From positions 1 through 8,474 of the forward strand of contig JAPYSD010000123.1 of the NCBI GenBank assembly GCA_029936705.1: a stretch of 8,474 bases of DNA, in the 5' to 3' direction. Shown in pieces: positions 1 through 5,567 of the stretch. A model generated the notes under the pieces. That model searched no databases. It was not told the origin of the DNA and saw nothing but the letters and a program-made list of their open reading frames with translations. This stretch comes from Croceicoccus sp. Lineage in GTDB: Bacteria; Pseudomonadota; Alphaproteobacteria; Sphingomonadales; Sphingomonadaceae. The position numbers and the translations under genes are program-made. Position 1 is the stretch's first letter. The number at the start of each line of letters is the position of its first letter.

Positions 1-145
1 GACCTACGGCATAGGCCAAATGCCCGTCCCATGCCCCTTCGCCAGTGCCAAGATAGAGGAACATGGTAAGGCCTGCGAACGTGATCGACCACAACAGCCA
101 TCCGAACGCGACCAATCCCATAACCGTCCTTACTGCAGCACTCAC
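1..145 (-). CDS. Small membrane protein, N-terminal part only (unknown function)
   Basis: Reading the minus strand from a GTG at 143-145 gives 48 residues before the window edge cuts the gene, so the C-terminus is missing. The start is supported by a perfect AGGAGG Shine-Dalgarno at 151-156, five bases upstream. The peptide begins with a short basic segment (VSAAVRT). A hydrophobic span rich in tryptophan, phenylalanine and leucine follows at about residues 9-32, then a polar segment, TGEGAWDGH. This suggests an inner-membrane protein with an N-terminal transmembrane helix. I do not recognise the family and propose no function. It is transcribed divergently from the serine recombinase, and the 221-nt gap between them must hold both promoters. 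The coding call rests on the excellent ribosome binding site and the plausible membrane helix. Confidence 0.6.
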   Translation of the reverse strand, partial: MSAAVRTVMGLVAFGWLLWSITFAGLTMFLYLGTGEGAWDGHLAYAVG

Positions 146-150
146 TTACG

Positions 151-156
151 CCTCCT
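151..156 (-). promoter_or_regulatory. Ribosome binding site of the left-edge membrane protein
   Basis: The minus strand reads AGGAGG, then five bases (CGTAA), then the GTG start. It is the best Shine-Dalgarno match in the window. It decides the start of the partial gene at the left edge, which would be easily missed because the gene is short and starts with GTG. Confidence 0.7.
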
Positions 157-167
157 GTGGGAAAAAT

Positions 168-185
168 ATCAAAGATTAATCAAAG
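168..185. repeat. Tandem ATCAAAG repeats around a GATTAATC palindrome
   Basis: ATCAAAG occurs at 168-174 and again at 179-185, an 11-bp period of about one helical turn. The junction forms the perfect 8-bp palindrome GATTAATC at 174-181. The AT-rich patch lies just upstream of the minus-strand start at 145, where a promoter or operator would sit. No clear pair of -10 and -35 hexamers could be assigned, so the regulatory role is inference. Confidence 0.3.
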
Positions 186-244
186 CCATAATCGACCAGT
201 CGTCTGTGCCAGCCAAATGTAAAGATGGTGTCAATGCTGGCATG

Positions 245-361
245 TGTCCGTTGAGGTACACCAGTGCAGGACGCCTCATGGGACGTCAGGATGTGTCCCA
301 ATAGGCTTGACTTCGCGATTCCGGACAGTTACCGACTCACGGTCTAGAGGCTATTGGGACA
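245..361. promoter_or_regulatory. Putative resolvase recombination site (res-like, three subsites)
   Basis: Several TGTCC or GGACA ends occur immediately upstream of the recombinase gene. Bases 294-327 form a 34-bp unit starting TGTCCCAATA and ending ATTCCGGACA. Bases 337-361 end in CTATTGGGACA, an exact reverse complement of TGTCCCAATAG at 294-304. Bases 245-273 start TGTCCGTTGA and end GCAGGACG, with a near-central TA at 257-258. From general knowledge, Tn3/gamma-delta res sites have subsites I, II and III of 28, 34 and 25 bp with gaps of about 22 and 5 bp, and subsite III lies nearest tnpR. The spacing here (29, 20, 34, 9, 25) and the orientation are close to that. The 11-bp inverted repeat is certain. 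The three-subsite reading is inference, and subsite I and the left half of III are weak. The site would overlap the recombinase promoter and ribosome binding region, implying autoregulation. Confidence 0.45.
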
Positions 362-366
362 TTTCG

Positions 367-921
367 ATGACTTCAAAAACATATGGCTACGCCCGCGTTA
401 GTTCGGACGATCAGGACTGCTCGATACAAGAAGCGGCGCTGACTGCGGCTGGCTGCGACATCGTCCGGAGCGAGAAGCGCAGTGGTACAACCACCGAAGG
501 ACGTCGCGAGCTTGAGACGCTCTTGGACTTCCTCCGGGCCGATGACACCCTGATGGTAACCCGCATTGACCGGCTGGCTCGTTCTGTGGCGGATCTAGAG
601 AAGATCGTCGAGGTACTGAAGGAACGCGGTGCCTTCCTCCGTGCAACCGAGCAGCCCATCGATACCTCCACGCCAGCCGGTATGGCTTTCCTGCAGATGC
701 TTGCGGTTTTCGCTCAGTTCGAGACCGCCATCAGGAAAGAACGTCAGATGGAGGGGATCGCCAAGGCGAAGGCTGCAGGTGTCTACAAGGGTCGCAAGCC
801 GTCCGTCCCAGTTGCGGAGGTCCGTCGCCTGAAAGCGGAAGGCGTCTCACCCACCCAGATTGCCCGGCAGCTCAATATCGGTCGAGGCAGTGTCTATCGA
901 GCTCTCGAAGGTGCCAGCTAG
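367..921 (+). CDS. Serine recombinase, resolvase/invertase (Pin/TnpR) family
   Basis: This 184-residue small serine recombinase cuts and rejoins DNA through a phosphoserine intermediate, resolving cointegrates or dimers or inverting a segment. The catalytic domain opens with YGYARVS, giving the expected nucleophile Ser12 and Arg10. Arg46 or Arg47 lies in the GRRELETLL segment, and the IDRLAR motif supplies Asp68, Arg69 and Arg72. A long helix at about residues 104-138 (GMAFLQMLAVFAQFE onward) matches the dimerisation helix E. The C-terminal helix-turn-helix at about 147-181 contains SPTQIARQLNIGRGSVYRAL. Length and layout match Tn3-type resolvases (about 185 residues). I chose ATG 367 because the frame upstream to 244 lacks family similarity and overlaps the proposed recombination site. 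Only a weak GGGA ribosome site precedes it. No transposase gene lies alongside, so it may belong to a plasmid-like or island module rather than a complete transposon. Confidence 0.93.
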   Translation: MTSKTYGYARVSSDDQDCSIQEAALTAAGCDIVRSEKRSGTTTEGRRELETLLDFLRADDTLMVTRIDRLARSVADLEKIVEVLKERGAFLRATEQPIDTSTPAGMAFLQMLAVFAQFETAIRKERQMEGIAKAKAAGVYKGRKPSVPVAEVRRLKAEGVSPTQIARQLNIGRGSVYRALEGAS

Positions 922-928
922 TTTTCTT

Positions 929-954
929 GCGGGTCCGTATGGGCCTGCTTTTTT
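929..954 (+). terminator. Intrinsic terminator after the serine recombinase
   Basis: The arm GCGGGTCC (929-936) pairs with GGGCCTGC (941-948) across a GTAT loop. This makes an 8-bp stem with two G-U pairs, followed at once by six T residues (949-954). It begins seven bases after the recombinase stop codon and separates that gene from the downstream orphan gene, which therefore needs its own promoter. Confidence 0.85.
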
Positions 955-1067
955 CGTCGCTGAAGGGTCGTCGTACGTCTGGGTAAAGGTCGGATGAAGT
1001 GGTCTTTTTTACCTGTGAGCGTAGACAAGCCGAACGCGCCCTGTGAAGGAAAGGCGCAACTAGGTTC

Positions 1068-2219
1068 GTGGGGTTTATGTTCATATTGCTGCAACTGCCA
1101 TTCGTGGATCTGCGAGGACTACACGACGGAGCGCGGGGGCGCTCCCCACGCCCTGACTGGCGGGCAGATGATCCGAGCGAATGCTTCGTTCGTAATTTCG
1201 GTGGCATGTCTACCCGCAATGCTCGAGCATTTGGCCTCGTTGGGGAGCGGGCATACGTTGAGTTTGATAAGGCGCTGATTGTGCCCTCGCCTGGTGGCGA
1301 ACATCAACAGCAGGGCTGGGAGCAACCAGTCCCTCTGAAGCTCTGGTTTCGCAGGCTCTATTTCGACGGAGATATTTCTGGCCGGTTTGAGATCGGTTTC
1401 AGAACGGACCGTGAGGCTGAGCTTCAACTTTTTCGAAGGCAAAAAGAAGTTGCGTATGACCTCGCTCAGCTTGGCCGAACTGTATGCGATTTACCGGTCG
1501 AGGTTCGATCATGCGATGGGACCCGCACTCAGGTGACCTTGGAAAAGTGCGGTGAGGCGCTTGGTCTAGCCTATCTGGCTGCTACAACGCTGCATTCGAA
1601 ACAACATGAATACCCGCCAAGCGAGTTGCTGGGTGAAGTTTTCAAGGTCGGTAGTGCATCGCTGCATGTCCGAGCATCAAACGATGGATCAGTAGTGATC
1701 CCGGCGGATCGTCGAGACATCGACACATCGAACGGAGGGCAGATGTTTCTGACGTCGGTTGCGAAGGCACGACGCCGAAACACGATGACGGTGCAGATTT
1801 CCCAACAAGCCGAAACAGAGAGTTCCGCAGAGCGCGCCAAACGCGTTCTTTTTTCTCATCTAAACTCGGTTCTGTTCGCAAACGATTTCCTTTCATCAGC
1901 TATGGATGCCAAGGCAATCGCTTCCAATAAGATCGGTCTACGCGAGCTAACGGAAAGAGCGCTGGATCGGTTCAGCAAACTCGTGGTTTCTGCGCCGAAG
2001 ACCACCAATGAAGTCGAGTTTGTAGAGGCCCTCAAGCTGTTCGCATTGGAGCATGCTGGCCGCATTGATGAGGCCGTTGCCAAGCTTGAAGAAATTAAGG
2101 AAGACGCCTCAGACCCCAGCCGCTTAGAAAAAATCAGCGGCTGGGCTCGTGAGTGGACCGAGTTCGCTCTCGGGAAAGCCATTGAGGCCTCGATAGCGAC
2201 CTCAATGTTAGGCAGATAA
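1068..2219 (+). CDS. Uncharacterised 383-residue protein of the island
   Basis: I do not recognise this family with confidence. The first about 115 residues have a conserved-looking character: LPFVDLRGL, an aromatic and acidic stretch DWRADDPSECFVRNFGG, and then FRRLYFDGDISGRFEIGF (residues 94-111). A mixed alpha/beta middle follows to about residue 245. The C-terminal third (about 252-380) is largely helical and charged. There is no convincing transmembrane helix, although the first ten residues are hydrophobic (MFILLQL). From memory the N-terminal pattern recalls modules seen in bacterial conflict-system proteins such as caspase- or CHAT-associated domains; this is a weak, unchecked impression. 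The start is uncertain: GTG 1068 or ATG 1077, with AAGGAAAGG at 1046-1054 upstream. The gene stands alone between the recombinase terminator and the att-like tRNA fragment, so it is probably imported cargo. Confidence 0.78.
   Translation: MGFMFILLQLPFVDLRGLHDGARGRSPRPDWRADDPSECFVRNFGGMSTRNARAFGLVGERAYVEFDKALIVPSPGGEHQQQGWEQPVPLKLWFRRLYFDGDISGRFEIGFRTDREAELQLFRRQKEVAYDLAQLGRTVCDLPVEVRSCDGTRTQVTLEKCGEALGLAYLAATTLHSKQHEYPPSELLGEVFKVGSASLHVRASNDGSVVIPADRRDIDTSNGGQMFLTSVAKARRRNTMTVQISQQAETESSAERAKRVLFSHLNSVLFANDFLSSAMDAKAIASNKIGLRELTERALDRFSKLVVSAPKTTNEVEFVEALKLFALEHAGRIDEAVAKLEEIKEDASDPSRLEKISGWAREWTEFALGKAIEASIATSMLGR
2115..2145. repeat. Perfect 10-bp inverted repeat inside the 3' end of the orphan gene
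   Basis: CCCAGCCGCT at 2115-2124 is exactly complementary to AGCGGCTGGG at 2136-2145, with an 11-base A-rich loop. It lies in codons 350-360 of the orphan gene, about 75 bases before its stop. No T-run follows, so a simple intrinsic terminator is unlikely. It could slow translation, protect the mRNA end or be chance. Confidence 0.6.
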
Positions 2220-2446
2220 GGTAGGGCAGCACCGAATGCTCAGCCCGGGATACGCTCTCAATATAGAAGCGTCTCCTTCGTGGCGCAAGCGGCAAACCGG
2301 ACATGAGTTATTAAATGCTACTGCATGACGCACATCGCCTCCTTGGATTGTCGGATATTTCAGGTACACAGTGAAAGTACAAACGACCCTGAAGAGTAGT
2401 GTTGAAAACGGCAGAAATCAGCCAGTTCTGGGGGTGTGGACGAGAG

Positions 2447-2463
2447 TCCCACCCTCTCCGCCA
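2447..2463 (+). repeat. tRNA-Ser-type 3' fragment, likely attR of a genomic island
   Basis: The plus strand reads TCCCACCCTCTCCGCCA. This is the 3' half of a T-stem, a 7-base acceptor strand CCTCTCC (2453-2459), discriminator G and encoded CCA, as in many bacterial tRNA-Ser genes that begin GGAGAGG. The preceding bases GTGG then ACGAGAG replace the conserved TTCGA loop, and no D-arm or anticodon arm can be built upstream. It is therefore a fragment and not a tRNA gene. Tyrosine integrases commonly use tRNA 3' ends and leave such a copy at the distal island end. With a plus-strand tRNA, the island would lie to the left and the original downstream chromosome to the right, which agrees with the gene content here. 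The intact tRNA and the integrase would be outside the window. Confidence 0.6.
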
Positions 2464-2584
2464 CATATCGCCATGCTTGGCGGTGATACGAACACACTCG
2501 ATTGACGTGAAACAGGGTGCGTGGAAGCGGCGGCCATACGCGCTGCACCTCGCGCGATGTCGCTCACGCTGCGAAGATGCGAAT

Positions 2585-2618
2585 ACGAATGATGCGACCA
2601 AGGCGCTCGCATCATCGT
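2585..2618. repeat. 12-bp inverted repeat with one bulged base
   Basis: ACGA plus TGATGCGA (2585-2588 and 2590-2597, with A2589 bulged) pairs fully with TCGCATCA plus TCGT (2607-2618) around a 9-base loop. It lies about 50 bases past the stop of the minus-strand membrane protein, where a transcript end would be expected. No T-run follows on either strand, so it may be an mRNA 3'-end hairpin or a factor-dependent stop. Confidence 0.4.
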
Positions 2619-2669
2619 CTGGGCAGGTTGTGAATCTGTCGGGCGCGTCAGGGCGCGTCGTGCGCTTCT

Positions 2670-3326
2670 TCAGGCCGACAGCATCGGCGAGCCGTTATCG
2701 GCCTTGTCGTCGCCCCGCAGCCGCTTGCGGAACAGCGACTTGATCAGATGATCTTCCAGGATCCGACCGCCGATATAGAGTGCGACGAACAGCGCGGCGA
2801 ACACGTAGGCCGGCGTGGGTGAGGGGCCATCGTCTTCCTCTTCCTCGGCGCCTTCGTCGGTGTCTGGCAATTCGGGGGCAGGAGCGCCGAGAGCCTTGTC
2901 GATCGGATGCTGCGGCAGTTCGCGCTCCTTCTCCTTCGACTTGTCCTCGGTGTCCGACGCGCCGCTGGCCTCCGCAGAGGCCTTTTGGTGGGCGGCGACC
3001 ATGACGGTCACCTGTGCGACGGCCAGGAACAGCAGCGGTGCGAGGAAACAGTATAGCAGGGCGCGGCTCGCCATCCGGTAGCGCAGGACCGCTCCGGTCG
3101 GTTGCTGGTCTATGTGCAGGACGCCGCGGTCGATGATGGAGAGCTTGTCCTGCGCTTCCTGGTCCTTCTTCAGAAAGGTCAGCGTGTCGCCCGAACGTTC
3201 ATGCGTCGTGCCGCTCGTCTGGAACAGCGGCATCAGCCGGTCGAAGGCCTCTTCACGCGTCTGGTTGGGGGGAAGGGGCAGGCTGCCCCGGATATGCCAG
3301 ATCGGTTCAAGAAAACGCAGGTTCAC
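2670..3326 (-). CDS. Two-span membrane protein with acidic linker (unknown function)
   Basis: The protein has 218 residues and I do not recognise its family. The N-terminal 85 residues form a cytoplasmic-looking mixed domain (FLEPIWHIRGSLPLPP, then a FDRLMPLF segment). A first hydrophobic span lies at about 88-111 (ALLYCFLAPLLFLAVAQVTVMV). A low-complexity linker at about 114-172 follows, rich in Ala, Ser, Glu, Asp and Pro, with an unbroken acidic run near 158-166. A second span at about 173-189 (AYVFAALFVALYIGGRI) leads to a basic tail, HLIKSLFRKRLRG. The positive-inside rule would put both ends in the cytoplasm and the acidic linker in the periplasm. The start is GTG 3326 with only a poor GGGATGGA site. 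The gene is separated from the hydroxylase upstream by a terminator, so it probably has its own promoter. Confidence 0.82.
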   Translation of the reverse strand: MNLRFLEPIWHIRGSLPLPPNQTREEAFDRLMPLFQTSGTTHERSGDTLTFLKKDQEAQDKLSIIDRGVLHIDQQPTGAVLRYRMASRALLYCFLAPLLFLAVAQVTVMVAAHQKASAEASGASDTEDKSKEKERELPQHPIDKALGAPAPELPDTDEGAEEEEDDGPSPTPAYVFAALFVALYIGGRILEDHLIKSLFRKRLRGDDKADNGSPMLSA

Positions 3327-3348
3327 GGTCCATCCCAGTCAATGGTTG

Positions 3349-3370
3349 AAAAGCGCCCGCGAACGGGCGC
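3349..3370 (-). terminator. Intrinsic terminator with UUCG tetraloop
   Basis: On the minus strand, GCGCCCG, TTCG, CGGGCGC is followed directly by TTTT. This gives a 7-bp GC stem (3364-3370 with 3353-3359) closed by a very stable UUCG loop, then a short U-tract at 3352-3349. It lies about 90 bases after the fatty acid hydroxylase stop codon and just before the next minus-strand gene. It should end the hydroxylase transcript and uncouple the two genes. Confidence 0.75.
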
Positions 3371-3392
3371 CATCTATTCGCTTTGTCGAACA

Positions 3393-3434
3393 TGCCCGGA
3401 CGGGCAAGTGCCCGCAACGCGGCGTTGCGGGCAC
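3393..3434. repeat. Two adjacent hairpins downstream of the hydroxylase gene
   Basis: GTGCCCGCAAC (3408-3418) and GTTGCGGGCAC (3424-3434) form a perfect 11-bp stem with a 5-base loop. Next to it, TGCCC (3393-3397) pairs with GGGCA (3402-3406) across GGAC. All share a GCCCG core with the terminator stem at 3353-3370. Neither hairpin has a strong T-run (only CCTTT after the larger one on the plus strand). They may stabilise the 3' end of the hydroxylase mRNA or be decayed copies of one palindrome. Confidence 0.6.
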
Positions 3435-3461
3435 CTTTCCATATCACTTGGCGGTTCCGGC

Positions 3462-4463
3462 TCACTCGGCAGGAACGGCGGTCGGTTCTTCAGATGGCTG
3501 TTCGGCCCCGCCGATGCGTGCCTTCATCGACTTCCACGCCTCGGTGAATGGGTACACCATCGTTTCGCGGATCGACATCGGGCGGCCGCCTTCCATGCCC
3601 AGAAGCTCTGCCTCGCCATCGACGCAGGTGCCGAACATGCGGTCAAAGATGATCCAGGTGGCCGAGTAGTTGCTCCGGCTCGCCTCGTAGTCCTGCGAAT
3701 GGTGGACGCTGTGATGCTCGGTCGTGTTGAACAGGAAGCGCCACCAGCGAGGCGTGTTGAAGCGCACGTTGATGTGCTGATAGATAGACACCGTCAGACC
3801 CAGCGTACCGGCCAGCAGGAACGCACGCGGCAGGAAGTCGAAAAAGCCGCCAATACCCAGGCCGATCAGGAACAGCTCTATCGGGTTGCCGACCGCGCCC
3901 TTGTTGATATTGAGCTGCGTGATGTAGTGATGCGGCGCGTGGGTGAGCCACAGCGGGTACCAGTTGTGCATCCCGCGGTGCATCCAGTACTGGCCGAAAT
4001 CGAAGATCATCGAGATCATGATCGCCTGCAGCAGCAGCGGCATGGCCATGAACCAGTTGAACTTTTCCCAGGCGAAGGAATCCTGCACCCAGCTGATGAC
4101 GACGCCGGCGCCGATGAAGCTTTCGGCCAGGTTGACGACGGTATAGCCGATGCCGACGTAGAACAGGTCGGTCGCCAGTTCCTTCCAGGTGAGGCGCCAG
4201 CTGTCATGCCGCGGATTCACCCATTCGAGCGACAGCAGCAGGATCTTGAACGCGATGCCGATGCCGATCGCGGTCGATGCCGTCGCAATGGAGTTGGGCG
4301 CGTAGTACCAGAACGCCACCAAAGCCAGCAGCATGGTGGGCTGAAACCAGGTAAAGACGAAGCGCTTGACCGGACCGCCCTCGACCTTGGGGATGTTTTC
4401 CCAGCCGACGGTGACCGGCGCATCCGCACCGATGATCCTGTTGCCTACTCGCGTTCCGTTCAT
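3462..4463 (-). CDS. Fatty acid hydroxylase / sterol desaturase family membrane protein
   Basis: This 333-residue integral membrane di-iron enzyme belongs to the family that uses oxygen to hydroxylate or desaturate lipid substrates (fatty acids, sterols, carotenoids or alkylglycerols). The histidine clusters that bind iron are all present: HRGMH at 162-166, HAPHH at 175-179, a lone His230 (IYQHIN) and HHSVHH at 250-255. Hydrophobic spans lie at about 41-56, 63-79, 99-117, 142-156 and 195-226, giving the usual fold with histidines on the cytoplasmic face. The C-terminus (310-333) is a polar tail. I chose ATG 4463 because AAGGGG lies four bases upstream; the frame is open further, to 4490, without a ribosome site. 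The substrate cannot be told from sequence. The gene appears monocistronic, with a terminator downstream and a 183-nt leader region upstream. Confidence 0.93.
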   Translation of the reverse strand: MNGTRVGNRIIGADAPVTVGWENIPKVEGGPVKRFVFTWFQPTMLLALVAFWYYAPNSIATASTAIGIGIAFKILLLSLEWVNPRHDSWRLTWKELATDLFYVGIGYTVVNLAESFIGAGVVISWVQDSFAWEKFNWFMAMPLLLQAIMISMIFDFGQYWMHRGMHNWYPLWLTHAPHHYITQLNINKGAVGNPIELFLIGLGIGGFFDFLPRAFLLAGTLGLTVSIYQHINVRFNTPRWWRFLFNTTEHHSVHHSQDYEASRSNYSATWIIFDRMFGTCVDGEAELLGMEGGRPMSIRETMVYPFTEAWKSMKARIGGAEQPSEEPTAVPAE

Positions 4464-4467
4464 GTCG

Positions 4468-4473
4468 CCCCTT
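4468..4473 (-). promoter_or_regulatory. Ribosome binding site of the hydroxylase
   Basis: The minus strand reads AAGGGG, CGAC, ATG. This places the start at 4463 and not at the in-frame upstream ATG at 4490. Confidence 0.65.
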
Positions 4474-4497
4474 CGGTCGTATCGATCCAAGTCATGC

Positions 4498-4527
4498 GAT
4501 CGGTTCGGCGCAATCCGTTAACCGATC
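4498..4527. promoter_or_regulatory. 8-bp inverted repeat in the hydroxylase leader (possible operator)
   Basis: GATCGGTT (4498-4505) and AACCGATC (4520-4527) are exact reverse complements separated by 14 bases. Their centres are 22 bp apart, about two helical turns. The pair lies between the hydroxylase start and the candidate -10 box at 4540-4545, a usual place for a dimeric repressor site. It could also form an mRNA hairpin. The repeat is seen; the role is inference. Confidence 0.35.
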
Positions 4528-4539
4528 CGAATTGACAGC

Positions 4540-4568
4540 ATTGTATGGTGCCGGGGCCCCCCGTCGTA
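4540..4568 (-). promoter_or_regulatory. Candidate promoter of the hydroxylase (weak -35)
   Basis: On the minus strand TACAAT (4545-4540) is a good -10 hexamer. Exactly 17 bases upstream the -35 position reads TACGAC (4568-4563), a poor match to TTGACA. The spacer contains the self-complementary run GGGGGGCCCC. A good -10 with a weak -35 is what an activator-dependent promoter looks like. The LuxR-type regulator encoded just upstream is an obvious but unproven candidate activator. Confidence 0.3.
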
Positions 4569-4646
4569 AGTGTCCAAATGACGTAGATCGGCGGGGTTTT
4601 GCCCTCGAATCCGCCGGTTTCAGCCCCAGAACCGCATTGCCAAGGG

Positions 4647-5567
4647 TCATCCCGAGATCATCCTGACCGCCATGGCGGTCGCGGCGGCTCGCGTTTCGAC
4701 GCCCAGCTTGATGAAGATCTGCTGCAGATGCTTGTTAACCGTTCGCGGACTGATGCCCAGGATCTCGCTGATCGACCGGTTGGACTTGCCGTAGCTGACC
4801 CACAGCAGCACCTCGGCCTCGCGCTGGGTCAGACCGATGCGTTTTTGCAGAAGGGCGATTTCCGCGCCTTCGCGAACCTCGGTCAGGCGGATCAGAGTGT
4901 CGCCCGCGCGCTCGCTTTCCACCGCGGCCAGATCGAGGTCGAAATCGGGAAACTCGACGCGGATCGAATGGCCGGGGAGGAGCTTTTCCTGCGCGATGCG
5001 CTGCATCGGATAGATCAGTCTTTCGGGCAATTGCCGCGCATTCTCGCTCCAGCCGGGCTCGATCCGCGACAGCAAGCGGCCGGCCTGGGGCGTGCACCAG
5101 ACCACCCGGCCATCCGGATCGACGGCGACCAGATGTCGTCCCGCACCATCGAGCGCGAGGCGCGAGCGGTGCGCGTTGCGCGCATTGGCAAGATGCACCC
5201 GGACCCGCGCGAGCAGTTCCTCGATCACGATCGGCTTGCGGATATAATCGATCCCGCCGGTTTCCAGCGCCGCGATGGCATGTTCCGGTTCGGTCAGCCC
5301 GGTCATGAAGATGATCGGCACATTGGCAAAGGCGGGGTTGCGCTTGATCCGGCGGGTCGCCTCGAACCCGTCGAGTCCGGGCATCACCGCGTCCATCAGG
5401 ATCAGGTCGGGCGTTTCATGCTCCAGCAGTTCCAGCGCCGCTTCGCCGCTCGTCGCGACAAGGGCGGTCATGCCTTCCAGTTCGAGCGTGTCGACCAGCA
5501 GCCGCAGCGATTCCGGCGTGTCGTCGACGACGAGGATGCAGTCCTTGGCTGGCGCGTCAGACGGCAT
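4647..5567 (-). CDS. LuxR-type response regulator with PAS-like middle segment
   Basis: This 306-residue transcription regulator is switched by phosphorylation. The receiver domain (about 9-125) has acidic residues Asp15 and Asp16 in ILVVDD, phosphoacceptor Asp59 in LILMDAVMPGLDG, Thr89 and Lys111 (YIRKP). The C-terminal LuxR/NarL helix-turn-helix (about 245-302) contains LTQREAEVLLWVSYGKSN and ISPRTVNKHLQQIFIKLG. Between them, residues 140-235 contain HLVAVDPDGRVVWCTPQAG, which resembles the start of a PAS domain. This is unusual, since typical NarL-type regulators are about 210 residues and lack one. The start at ATG 5567 overlaps the kinase stop by 11 nt, and longer in-frame starts would lie deep inside the kinase gene without family similarity. 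The tight overlap makes the adjacent hybrid kinase its likely partner. Its targets are unknown. Confidence 0.94.
   Translation of the reverse strand: MPSDAPAKDCILVVDDTPESLRLLVDTLELEGMTALVATSGEAALELLEHETPDLILMDAVMPGLDGFEATRRIKRNPAFANVPIIFMTGLTEPEHAIAALETGGIDYIRKPIVIEELLARVRVHLANARNAHRSRLALDGAGRHLVAVDPDGRVVWCTPQAGRLLSRIEPGWSENARQLPERLIYPMQRIAQEKLLPGHSIRVEFPDFDLDLAAVESERAGDTLIRLTEVREGAEIALLQKRIGLTQREAEVLLWVSYGKSNRSISEILGISPRTVNKHLQQIFIKLGVETRAAATAMAVRMISG

Larger units (their letters stand above)
2220..2669. other. Gene-poor junction between island and chromosome
   Basis: I see no credible protein gene in these 450 bases. Short open frames on both strands lack ribosome sites, and those on the minus strand simply translate across the tRNA-like fragment. 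Bases 2220-2433 are relatively AT-rich, like the island genes. The tRNA 3' fragment sits at 2447-2463. A 7-bp hairpin follows it (2467-2473 with 2478-2484, loop TGCT), with no T-run. Further right the sequence becomes GC-rich like the chromosomal genes, with a bulged hairpin at 2585-2618. No terminator with a T-run was found for the orphan gene. Confidence 0.6.

Noticed and set aside
20..304. Plus-strand open frame of 94 codons at the left edge
   Set aside because: It lies opposite a minus-strand gene with a perfect ribosome site and runs through the divergent promoter region; no domain is visible.
244..366. N-terminal extension of the recombinase from GTG 244
   Set aside because: The 41 extra residues have no family similarity and overlap the inverted repeats of the likely recombination site. 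ATG 367 gives the normal family length.
2360..2463. Complete tRNA or two-piece tmRNA ending at the CCA
   Set aside because: The T-loop lacks TTCGA, and no 5' acceptor strand, D-arm or anticodon arm pairs upstream, so only a 3' fragment is present.
2311..2615. Minus-strand small open frames of 62-96 codons over the junction
   Set aside because: They read straight through the tRNA-like fragment. Peptides such as the GGEGG type come from translating tRNA 3' ends and are a common misannotation.
3102..4535. Long plus-strand open frame of 477 codons opposite the hydroxylase
   Set aside because: It is antisense to a protein with complete di-iron histidine motifs. Its translation is rich in Arg, His, Gln and Asp in the way GC-rich antisense frames are, and it shows no recognisable domain.
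4589..4616. Possible terminator after the response regulator (CGGCGG with CCGCCG)
   Set aside because: The stem is only 6 bp with a 16-base loop and no T-run on the minus strand, too weak to support.
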